From contig JAOAHW010000039.1 of assembly GCA_026415015.1 (NCBI GenBank), positions 1 to 5,633 on the forward strand: 5,633 nt of DNA, written 5' to 3'. This document shows positions 1 through 5,633 of this stretch, one piece after another. The notes under the pieces are model-generated. The model saw only the letters and a list, made by a program, of their open reading frames with translations, did no database searches and was not told the origin of the DNA. Source of the DNA: Syntrophorhabdaceae bacterium. Its GTDB lineage: Bacteria; Desulfobacterota; Syntrophorhabdia; Syntrophorhabdales; Syntrophorhabdaceae. A program made the translations under genes and the position numbers. Each line of letters opens with the position of its first letter. Position 1 is the first letter of the stretch.

Positions 1-466
1 CAACATCAGGCCTTAATATACCTCCACATTCACACAGAGGAGGTATTTTTCTTAAGGGATGTTCTGTAAGCATGGATATCTTTCTATCCCTTGTGCATCT
101 CACCCTCCAGAGATTTCCATGTATCTCCACCATATTCTTTATCCCTGTTTTAGCATGTAGCCCGTCTACATTCTGGGTTATAAGAAAAAAATTCTCGAAT
201 ATCTCTTCAAATCTCTTTATAGCAATGTGACCTTTATTGGGCTCAGCCTTACCTATTATGCCTCTACGCCAGTCATACCACCTCCAGACAGTCTCAGGGT
301 CTCTCTCAAACGCCCAAGGCGTTGCAAGCTCCTCTGCCCTGTAGTTCTGCCATAGTCCGTCTTGACCCCTGAAGGTAGGAATGCCGCTCTCTGCTGATAT
401 ACCTGCCCCGGTTATTACAAGTAGGGATTGTGTCTTCTTAAGCCTTTCTATTGCTCTATCTATCAT
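1..466 (-). CDS. cobB: NAD-dependent protein deacylase, Sir2 family class III (CobB/SIRT5-like), 3' end cut by window edge
   Basis: Sirtuins remove acyl groups from protein lysines in the cytosol, using NAD and releasing nicotinamide and O-acyl-ADP-ribose. The 155 visible residues carry the diagnostic motifs in order: GAGISAESGIPTFRG (20-34, NAD binding), TQNVDGLH (97-104) and EIHG with the catalytic His at 116. Y64 and R67 in YDWR match the YxxR pair that class III sirtuins such as SIRT5 and CobB use to bind succinyl or malonyl groups. The zinc module is atypical: C124 lacks its usual second cysteine (CTRD), while C145 and C147 form a CxC pair before GGILRPDV, where the window ends. About 80-90 C-terminal residues are missing by comparison with the usual ~240. 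The ATG at 466 is chosen because a strong GAGGTG ribosome site lies 6 nt upstream. An in-frame GTG at 472 would overlap the previous stop but sits on that site. Family assignment is firm; acyl preference is inferred. Confidence 0.94.
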   Translation of the reverse strand, partial: MIDRAIERLKKTQSLLVITGAGISAESGIPTFRGQDGLWQNYRAEELATPWAFERDPETVWRWYDWRRGIIGKAEPNKGHIAIKRFEEIFENFFLITQNVDGLHAKTGIKNMVEIHGNLWRVRCTRDRKISMLTEHPLRKIPPLCECGGILRPDV

Positions 467-468
467 GG

Positions 469-1332
469 TCACCACCTCTTTAAAATATCCTTTATCTTTT
501 CAAGGGTTTCTTCTTCCACGTCACCTCTTGACCTTGTCATCTCCAAGGCTACCTGTGAAAGGGCCTTATATACATCCTTCAACATGTCTTTATCTTCTAT
601 AGCCTTAAGGTGAGATATGACAGTATCTATGTCCCCTCTAACAATAGGCCCTGTCAATGATCTAAGGGGACCTTTCTGTTCTATATTCTTTAATGTAGCC
701 CTTATAATGGGAAGATAAGGTTCGATGCTTATGCCTATCTCCCTCATTAAACCTTCACCGGCATACATAAGGGCACAAAAGAGATTACATACAAGGACTG
801 CTGATAGATGGTATAGCACCATATGTTCAGCCTTTATCTCCACTGCCCTTTTACCTATCTTCTCTGCTATAAATCTCAGTACATCAAGGCATCTTTCATC
901 TCCCTGGATGAAAATATATGTCTCAGGTAGCACTGCTATGGCACTGTCTATATCCGGGAATGTCTGCAAGGGATGTATAACCCCTAACCTTGCCCCTTTT
1001 GAATCAAGGGGTTTCAGGATTAGGGATGAGTGCGCACCACTTGTATGGATTATATACTTTCCATCAAGGTTATCTATCCTTAAGTTCAGCTCCCTGACAA
1101 TACTTTTTATTACCCTATCCTGGGTTGCAATTATTATTAAATCTGATTTTTCCACCACCTCTGTATTATCTTCTGTCAAAATAATACCTTTTGCCCATCC
1201 GAGGTATTGTCTGGCATTATCTAAGGCATGACTATCCCTATCAGATAATACAACTACATCAAGGCCACTTTTTAACATAACATAGCTTGTTGAAATGCCG
1301 ACCTTCCCTGCCCCTATAACACCTATCTTCAT
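469..1332 (-). CDS. Rossmann-fold and DUF2520 domain oxidoreductase (COG5495 type)
   Basis: Predicted cytosolic NAD(P)-dependent dehydrogenase of about 287 residues, the usual family length. The N-terminal Rossmann domain shows MKIGVIGAGKVG, with a GxGxxG loop at 7-12, and LIIIATQDRVI near 65-75. Family signature blocks follow: HTSGAHSS (96-103) and HPLQTF (120-125). The helical DUF2520 half has YHLSAVLVCNLFCAL (174-188) and SLTGPIVRGD (225-234). No substrate can be read from the sequence. DUF2520 genes often sit beside panB/panC/panD, and from memory the alternative ketopantoate reductase PanG belongs to or near this family, so that activity is one hypothesis. The ATG at 1332 is preferred: an AGAGGA ribosome site ends 7 nt before it but only 1 nt before the ATG at 1338, which would add two residues. 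The stop lies 2 nt before the sirtuin start, suggesting one transcript. Family certain, activity not. Confidence 0.9.
   Translation of the reverse strand: MKIGVIGAGKVGISTSYVMLKSGLDVVVLSDRDSHALDNARQYLGWAKGIILTEDNTEVVEKSDLIIIATQDRVIKSIVRELNLRIDNLDGKYIIHTSGAHSSLILKPLDSKGARLGVIHPLQTFPDIDSAIAVLPETYIFIQGDERCLDVLRFIAEKIGKRAVEIKAEHMVLYHLSAVLVCNLFCALMYAGEGLMREIGISIEPYLPIIRATLKNIEQKGPLRSLTGPIVRGDIDTVISHLKAIEDKDMLKDVYKALSQVALEMTRSRGDVEEETLEKIKDILKRW
473..479 (-). promoter_or_regulatory. Ribosome binding site of the sirtuin gene
   Basis: On the minus strand AGAGGTG lies inside the last codons of the DUF2520 gene, 6 nt before the ATG at 466. It is a near-perfect anti-16S match and decides the ATG at 466 over the GTG at 472. 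Its position within the preceding coding sequence suggests the two genes are translated together. Confidence 0.7.
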
Positions 1333-1339
1333 ATTCATG

Positions 1340-1345
1340 TCCTCT
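1340..1345 (-). promoter_or_regulatory. Ribosome binding site deciding the DUF2520 start
   Basis: AGAGGA on the minus strand lies in the short gap just after the TAG stop (1348-1350) of the AsmA-like gene. It is 7 nt from the ATG at 1332 but only 1 nt from the ATG at 1338, so the inner ATG is the better start. Confidence 0.6.
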
Positions 1346-1347
1346 AT

Positions 1348-4300
1348 CTATTGACCTTTTTCATCCTTAAATAGATTCATGGGAAACTGGATTAAACCCC
1401 TCAAGATATTCAAAGGAAGACTACCTATGGTCTGGATATAACTTGTTTTAATCTCAGGGTCATCTATTGGCCCTTTTACATCATAGACAGCATATATAAA
1501 ACCCCTTTTTTTATCCTGTAGGATATTTCTCAGCACAGGTATGTTACTCACAATCCTATCAATGGTAACAAGGGGGGAAACTGTTATCTTTGCATCCATA
1601 GTTTCATCAACGAGATTAAGGCTTCCCTGGGCTGTTATAACCATGGCAGGGCTATCAATAATGTAGTCATCTGTCCTGAATATACCGTTATTTATCACAA
1701 AATTAGCGCCTGTCTTTTTATATTGGAAGCCCTCTGCTGCTAAATCTACCCTGCCCCTTAATAATTCATATACATTCAGTAGACCAAATATCTTGGAGAG
1801 TAGATTCATCTTCTTGATAACCCCATTCTCGCTGTATATGGTTGCCTTGCCTGATAATGTCTTGGCAAAGTCTTTTATGGTATTACCTTTAAAATCTATA
1901 TCAACAAAGATAAACTCTTTTGATTCAATTATATGTGTCTTGGCGCCAAACAACTTTAAGAATTCACCACTTGATATCCCTTTCATCTTCCCTGTGATAT
2001 TGATAATTGGCACAGTACCAGATAGGTCCAATGCCCCATGGCCTTCTATATCCCCATCAAGGGCATTTGCCCTTATCTCAGAGATATTGATCTTTCTGTC
2101 TCCATAGACAGCCTTGAACAGGACATTGTCTCCCATCTTTTTGCCTATTGTGGCCTTCTTGACCCTGATGGATATCTCACCATTAGCCCTTGCCAGTACA
2201 GTATCTGGTCTTAAAGGATAGATCTCTATATCCCCAGGTGTCTCAAAATCACTGTAATCAAAGTTCTCAATATCAGCGGTCAAGGTAAACTCAGGGTTGT
2301 CGGTACCCTTAGACTCAATCTCTAAGATATTCAAAAGGGTTCTACCACATCTTATCCTATTGCTCTTTAGATGAAAGCTGTCTCCATTAAAAAGAGATTC
2401 AAGTCTTACCTCACTCAAAGGGCTCGGCAACACTGGTACCTTAAGGTAGCCATTATCGATCTTCAGTGTCCCATATATGAGAGGCATCTTTTTTACAGGA
2501 AAGGCAAACTCCTTAATAGTAATATCCAGGTCTATTAAACCCTTGGCTGCATCTTCACTAAAAAAAAACAAATAACCTGCCTTGTCGACCTCTGGGACCT
2601 TTAGGATTAAATGGACATCCTGAGCGATATTTTTTTTAAGTCTGCCAGTTAATTTTAGGTTTATACCTTCAAGATTATAATCAAGGTGTCCCACCTCAAT
2701 ATCTCCATTACTTTTAGAGGCCGAGATGCTTATGGTATTTTTTACACCCCTGTTTTTTATTATATAGTTTTCAATTTTATAATAGAGGTCATCCATATTG
2801 ATAAAACCTGAAACCTGTAAATCCTCTTGTCTTTTTTTAATCTCTATATTGATATCTGCTGTTCCGTTGAGATCAAAAGGTATATTTATAAAAGGTTTAA
2901 TATGGGAGATATTAAGGTTGCCCAGAAGCCTTATGCCGAGAAAATCCTTCCTCCACTTTCCATTTAGCTTTATTCTGGTATCGTATTTTTGAATCTCAAG
3001 GGGATCAAACTCTATCTCATCCTTGGTGAATTTATATAACCCCTTTGCTTGGACAGCAAAATTATTATACAAGACCTCACTACTTATCAATATCCCTCTA
3101 CCGCTTAATCTATAGTCTTTGTCACTACTTTGTTTCTCCAGTTCAAAACTCCCTTTTGAAAAACCCCTTTTAAATTTTATATTACCCAGGTCAAGCTTCG
3201 ATGGTATGTCAACGAGGTTAATATAAAAGTTTCCTTTTAACCTAAAGTCCCTCTTGCCTGCAAAAATCAGATCTCCAGAGATATTACTGATGTTGCTTGT
3301 TTTATACCTTCCATAAAAATCATCAAATCTAACCCTTGTCTCATCAATTATCAGGTGACCCTCTACATTATCGAACATCATATCATCATAGAGGATAACC
3401 ACATCCTTTAAACTGATGTCGCATGAAAATGGGTTTGTTGTATTGTATATCACTCTGTTTAGCCTTACCCTTCCTTTATCTATGTATTTCAGGGCATCGT
3501 CTGCCTCTTTGGAGAAATTCTCAAGAGAAAGATAATCCTTGATACTGTCCATTTCTATGAAGCCAGAGCTTATAACAATGCTCTCTAACTCTTTATCTCC
3601 TAACCTCATATCAATATTGAAGTTTGTGTCTTTGAAGTTTATCCCTGAAATCTTTATATCAGCTTTATTATTAGAATAATTTAGAAACAGGTTTCCACTT
3701 GTCCTATTCATCATAATAGGTTTTGATAAAAAACCTGCCTTTAATGAGAAATTATTGACTAACACAGGCCCTTTTACTGTAAGCCTTCCCTTTTCATATA
3801 TAAACCTGCATCTATAATTTATATCCCCTGTTATATACCTTGACCAAACATCCCCCTTTACCCCAGATAAGTCTGCATCCCCCTTTATCTCAAAATTTCT
3901 TTTACTGTATATCCCTTCACCGGTTGCTTTAATGGACTGAAAATAATAATCACCCTGGACATCTATTTTGAATGTAAAGGGCTTTCTGTAGATGAGATTC
4001 TTTATCTCTACATCTTTTAAAATAAATCTCTTTGATTCATATACAACAATACCGTCTTTTATAAGTACCATCTCGGCAGGTACTGTAAAGAAACGGGTCT
4101 TGGCCTCGCCTCTTTTTTTTATAGATATTTCAAAATCAGATATAATGAGACTGTTCAGATAAAGCCCTTTTTTTAATCCTGCTGATACCTGTATTGTCTT
4201 TATTTCTCCATCTACATCACCCTTTAGTTTAACCCCTTTTATATCAATCTTTAATACCTTGTCCTGAAATCCTATAATCATTCCCTCTATCTGTGCATTT

Positions 4301-4419
4301 CCATTTATTGCCTTTTCAAGTATGTATTTCAAGGCATAAGGCGATAAGAGGCGGAAAGACAATAAAACAAGGAAGATAAAGAAAAAGACTGTTGAGAAGA
4401 TATATATAAATTTCTTCAT
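1348..4419 (-). CDS. AsmA/YhdP-like large envelope protein (putative inter-membrane lipid transfer)
   Basis: A 1023-residue protein with one N-terminal membrane segment (about 4-22, FIYIFSTVFFFIFLVLL) after a short Lys-containing start. It is thus probably anchored in the inner membrane with the rest in the periplasm. Most of the body alternates short hydrophobic and polar beta strands with many Gly/Asp turns, as in AsmA, YhdP and TamB proteins, which form long grooved rods that carry phospholipid towards the outer membrane. The last quarter (about 740-1000) resembles the AsmA-like C-terminal domain, including KIFGLLNVYELLRGR (876-890), GANFVINNGIFRTDDYIIDS (904-923), GSLNLVDETMDAKITVSPL (932-950) and KGPIDDPEIK (982-991). 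It lacks the several TM helices of a transporter and shows no enzymatic motif. Its ATG overlaps the comF stop (TAATG) with only a weak GAGAG site upstream, so translation is probably coupled. Superfamily assignment is confident; exact subfamily and cargo are not. Confidence 0.85.
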   Translation of the reverse strand: MKKFIYIFSTVFFFIFLVLLSFRLLSPYALKYILEKAINGNAQIEGMIIGFQDKVLKIDIKGVKLKGDVDGEIKTIQVSAGLKKGLYLNSLIISDFEISIKKRGEAKTRFFTVPAEMVLIKDGIVVYESKRFILKDVEIKNLIYRKPFTFKIDVQGDYYFQSIKATGEGIYSKRNFEIKGDADLSGVKGDVWSRYITGDINYRCRFIYEKGRLTVKGPVLVNNFSLKAGFLSKPIMMNRTSGNLFLNYSNNKADIKISGINFKDTNFNIDMRLGDKELESIVISSGFIEMDSIKDYLSLENFSKEADDALKYIDKGRVRLNRVIYNTTNPFSCDISLKDVVILYDDMMFDNVEGHLIIDETRVRFDDFYGRYKTSNISNISGDLIFAGKRDFRLKGNFYINLVDIPSKLDLGNIKFKRGFSKGSFELEKQSSDKDYRLSGRGILISSEVLYNNFAVQAKGLYKFTKDEIEFDPLEIQKYDTRIKLNGKWRKDFLGIRLLGNLNISHIKPFINIPFDLNGTADINIEIKKRQEDLQVSGFINMDDLYYKIENYIIKNRGVKNTISISASKSNGDIEVGHLDYNLEGINLKLTGRLKKNIAQDVHLILKVPEVDKAGYLFFFSEDAAKGLIDLDITIKEFAFPVKKMPLIYGTLKIDNGYLKVPVLPSPLSEVRLESLFNGDSFHLKSNRIRCGRTLLNILEIESKGTDNPEFTLTADIENFDYSDFETPGDIEIYPLRPDTVLARANGEISIRVKKATIGKKMGDNVLFKAVYGDRKINISEIRANALDGDIEGHGALDLSGTVPIINITGKMKGISSGEFLKLFGAKTHIIESKEFIFVDIDFKGNTIKDFAKTLSGKATIYSENGVIKKMNLLSKIFGLLNVYELLRGRVDLAAEGFQYKKTGANFVINNGIFRTDDYIIDSPAMVITAQGSLNLVDETMDAKITVSPLVTIDRIVSNIPVLRNILQDKKRGFIYAVYDVKGPIDDPEIKTSYIQTIGSLPLNILRGLIQFPMNLFKDEKGQ

Positions 4420-5123
4420 TACAGCGCTCTCGCAAGGGCAAAAAATATTATCGATTCTGGCCTTGCCCTTGATATAGCCTTAGCGGCCTCATAGGCAGTG
4501 TAACCTGTTGTAAATAGGTCATCTACAATGAGTACCCTCTTGCCTTTTATATCAGAACCCCTTTTGATACCGAATGCACCTTTTATATTCTCTTTTCTCT
4601 CCTCTTTTGAGAGGGAGTACTGGTCTTTTGTCTCCTTTACCTTAAAAAGAACTGAATGAAAGACCGGTTTACCTGTTAGATGCCCTATCTCCTCCGAGAT
4701 TATAAAGGATTGGTTGAAGCCCCTATGTCTTAATCTTTTATCTGTTATAGGGATGGGGACTATGCAGTCGATCTTCTCCCTCAGGGGTTCAATTATATCC
4801 TTTAAAAGGGAAACAAGGTACCTTCCTACCTCTGGCCTGCCATTAAATTTAAATGTGTGGATTGCATCTCTCAATCTATACTCATAGATAAATCCATAAT
4901 AACCTTCAGAAAAACCCCTTTTGTTCGTTATGCATTCACCGCATACTATACGCCTTTCAACATCCTTACCGCAGATCGGGCATACAGAGTTATGATCTAT
5001 TATACGAAAGGAATCCACACAGGCCTTGCATATTACCTCACCTTTAGCACCACAGGCAGCACACGATTGATAATAGACAATATCAAAGATGTTTCTCACA
5101 AGATTACCTAATAAGGCTGCCAT
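4419..5123 (-). CDS. comF: ComF family phosphoribosyltransferase-fold protein with N-terminal double zinc ribbon
   Basis: A 234-residue cytosolic protein of typical ComFC/GntX length. Four CxxC pairs at C21/C24, C32/C35, C48/C51 and C61/C64 form the N-terminal zinc-binding part. The C-terminal part is a type I phosphoribosyltransferase fold: IVPIPITDKRLRHRGFNQ (121-138) carries the family RxRGFNQ block, and VLIVDDLFTTGYT (197-209) is the PRPP-binding loop with its paired aspartates. In naturally competent bacteria ComFC helps bring transformed DNA into the cytosol. The family is also widespread in species not known to be competent, where its role is unclear, and no other competence gene is visible here. 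The start is secure: an in-frame TAA lies two codons upstream and an AGGA site is 8 nt before the ATG. It is the first gene of the tight four-gene run and shares one base with the AsmA-like start. Confidence 0.93.
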   Translation of the reverse strand: MAALLGNLVRNIFDIVYYQSCAACGAKGEVICKACVDSFRIIDHNSVCPICGKDVERRIVCGECITNKRGFSEGYYGFIYEYRLRDAIHTFKFNGRPEVGRYLVSLLKDIIEPLREKIDCIVPIPITDKRLRHRGFNQSFIISEEIGHLTGKPVFHSVLFKVKETKDQYSLSKEERKENIKGAFGIKRGSDIKGKRVLIVDDLFTTGYTAYEAAKAISRARPESIIFFALARAL

Positions 5124-5131
5124 GGATTATA

Positions 5132-5135
5132 TCCT
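5132..5135 (-). promoter_or_regulatory. Ribosome binding site of comF
   Basis: AGGA on the minus strand with an 8-nt spacer to the ATG at 5123. It supports the only possible nearby start, because an in-frame stop follows closely upstream. Confidence 0.55.
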
Positions 5136-5188
5136 ATGATACTGGCAGACAAAGAGGTAGTTGGAGATAAACCTGATAACCGCTTTTG

Positions 5189-5194
5189 ATTATA
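5189..5194 (-). promoter_or_regulatory. Candidate -10 element (TATAAT) upstream of comF
   Basis: A perfect TATAAT on the minus strand about 65 nt before the comF start would give a leader of roughly 60 nt. No good -35 element is found at 16-18 bp (the best hexamers are TCTATT or CTATTA), and the surroundings are AT-rich, so this may be chance. Confidence 0.25.
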
Positions 5195-5218
5195 TTCAGA
5201 AATATTTGAGTAATAGAG

Positions 5219-5260
5219 ATTCATCTAATGAATTTTAAGGCCTTACAGGGCTTTGCAAAG
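5219..5260. repeat. Three consecutive short palindromes
   Basis: ATTCAT-CTA-ATGAAT (5219-5233), TAAGGCCTTA (5236-5245) and CTTTGCAAAG (5251-5260) are each perfectly self-complementary apart from the 3-nt loop of the first. Their centres are about 14.5 and 15 bp apart. They could be protein-binding sites, weak RNA hairpins or coincidence in AT-rich DNA. The arms of the three are unrelated to each other. Confidence 0.4.
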
Positions 5261-5284
5261 GATATTGATTTATTGTTAAAAACC

Positions 5285-5614
5285 CTATTCACCTTCTAAT
5301 GTATCTTCTTTATCCCATTCATTCATTTCATATATAACCCTCAACTCAGATGAATCGCCAGATATGTTCTTTAGGAAATCTTCTGTCTTTACATTAATAG
5401 TATTCCAGCTAAAGCAAGTTGTACATAGATCCTGCCACTCTTCCTTGCTGGAATTGCAGTTATAGCATTTGAAAGGTATATATACCTTTTCTATAGGGAA
5501 GGCACGTCTAAACTCCTCTACAGCCTTTGATGTCTCTCCCCTATGTATATATGCCTCAGCAATGGCCCTATGGAGTCCACTGAAATCTATACCATCAACA
5601 ATAAGGGTGTTGAG
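5285..5614 (-). CDS. LapB/YciM-like TPR protein with rubredoxin-type metal-binding ribbon, 5' end missing
   Basis: Only the last 109 residues are present, because the contig ends inside the gene. The fragment opens with a TPR-like helical hairpin (FSGLHRAIAEAYIHRGETSKAVEEFRRAF, fragment residues 11-39). A four-cysteine ribbon follows, CYNC (50-53) and CTTC (64-67) followed by SWNTI, matching the arrangement at the C-terminus of LapB. In E. coli, LapB is an inner-membrane-anchored cytosolic TPR protein that recruits FtsH to degrade LpxC and so tunes lipopolysaccharide synthesis. Differences are the usual Gly after the first pair replaced by Asn, a Trp further than usual from the second pair, and an acidic tail of about 35 residues after the ribbon. 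The apparent start MYKRQ is adapter sequence, not protein. It is separated from comF by 161 bp. LapB family membership is probable, orthology unproven. Confidence 0.72.
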   Translation of the reverse strand, partial: LNTLIVDGIDFSGLHRAIAEAYIHRGETSKAVEEFRRAFPIEKVYIPFKCYNCNSSKEEWQDLCTTCFSWNTINVKTEDFLKNISGDSSELRVIYEMNEWDKEDTLEGE

Positions 5615-5633
5615 CTGTCTCTTATACACATCT
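5615..5633. other. Tn5/Nextera mosaic-end adapter (sequencing artefact)
   Basis: The last 19 bases, CTGTCTCTTATACACATCT, exactly equal the Tn5 transposase mosaic end used in Nextera libraries. They lie precisely at the contig end and are untrimmed adapter read-through, not genome and not a natural Tn5 insertion. Read on the minus strand as GTG TAT AAG AGA CAG they supply the artefactual peptide start MYKRQ. Confidence 0.96.

Larger units (their letters stand above)
5124..5284 (-). other. AT-rich intergenic region between the LapB-like gene and comF
   Basis: These 161 bp contain no credible gene on either strand and no tRNA-like structure. The minus strand after the upstream TAG stop has no GC-rich stem followed by a T run, so a Rho-independent terminator is not evident and read-through into comF is possible. 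The stretch holds three short palindromes (5219-5260) and one candidate -10 element, and is the only place in the window where a promoter for the four-gene run would be expected. Confidence 0.6.

Noticed and set aside
993..1011. GC-rich hairpin CCCCTT...AAGGGG as a terminator or regulatory stem
   Set aside because: It lies inside the DUF2520 coding sequence between the HTSG and HPLQTF motifs with no T run after it; codons explain it.
725..1231. Plus-strand open frame of 168 codons, and others at 381-613, 1793-2107, 2798-2992 and 4857-5111
   Set aside because: All lie opposite minus-strand genes with clear family motifs, show no recognisable domain, and have low-complexity Ser/Ile/Leu-rich translations typical of antisense shadows.
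5126..5131. TATAAT between the comF ribosome site and its ATG as a promoter
   Set aside because: It would start transcription at or past the start codon and bypass a good AGGA ribosome site; it is better explained as AT-rich spacer.
5219..5236. ATTCAT/ATGAAT stem followed by TTTT as a plus-strand terminator
   Set aside because: The stem is only 6 bp and entirely weak except for one GC pair, and no plus-strand gene precedes it.
5285..5629. A complete 114-residue protein starting MYKRQ
   Set aside because: The first five residues are encoded by the Nextera adapter; the genuine gene is truncated at 5614.
5615..5633. A natural Tn5/IS50 element end
   Set aside because: The mosaic end is an engineered hybrid sequence, no transposase is present, and it sits exactly at the contig terminus.
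1..5633. CRISPR array, tRNA, rRNA, riboswitch, insertion sequence, toxin-antitoxin or phage-defence genes
   Set aside because: No regularly spaced repeats, cloverleaf, transposase or defence-family motifs were seen on either strand; the sirtuin has an ordinary single-domain CobB layout as far as visible, not the fused layouts of defence sirtuins.

Overview
The window reads as the end of a draft contig from a Gram-negative (diderm) bacterium of low-to-moderate GC, roughly 40% by eye. Its codon use favours AAA, AGG/AGA and ATA. The diderm assignment rests on a very large AsmA/YhdP-type envelope protein and the C-terminus of a LapB/YciM-like protein. The flavour suggests an anaerobe such as Nitrospirota or Desulfobacterota, but that is inference; no taxonomic marker gene is present.

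All five genes lie on the minus strand, so the biological order runs from high to low coordinates. At 5615-5633 the window ends in a perfect Tn5/Nextera mosaic end, a sequencing adapter rather than genome. Next, 5285-5614 holds the 3' part of a TPR protein with a rubredoxin-type four-cysteine ribbon (LapB-like). An AT-rich gap of 161 bp follows (5124-5284), with three short palindromes, a weak promoter candidate and no convincing terminator. Then comes a tight four-gene run: a ComF-family phosphoribosyltransferase (4419-5123), a 1023-residue AsmA/YhdP-like protein (1348-4419), a Rossmann/DUF2520 oxidoreductase (469-1332) and a class III sirtuin deacylase (1-466, cut by the window edge). Junctions in this run are a TAATG overlap, a short gap and a 2-nt gap, so the four are probably co-transcribed and partly translationally coupled.

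Functionally the run is mixed. Lipid or envelope handling (AsmA-like, with the LapB-like gene upstream) sits beside nucleotide-cofactor enzymes (DUF2520 dehydrogenase, NAD-dependent sirtuin) and a PRTase-fold protein. One speculative link is that the DUF2520 protein is a PanG-type ketopantoate reductase feeding CoA synthesis while the sirtuin removes acyl groups derived from acyl-CoA.

I see no mobile element, CRISPR array, RNA gene or defence system. The most notable signals are the adapter at the contig end, which creates a false gene start, and a 9-10 base word (AAAAGGGGTT) recurring on the coding strand of the central genes in all three reading frames.
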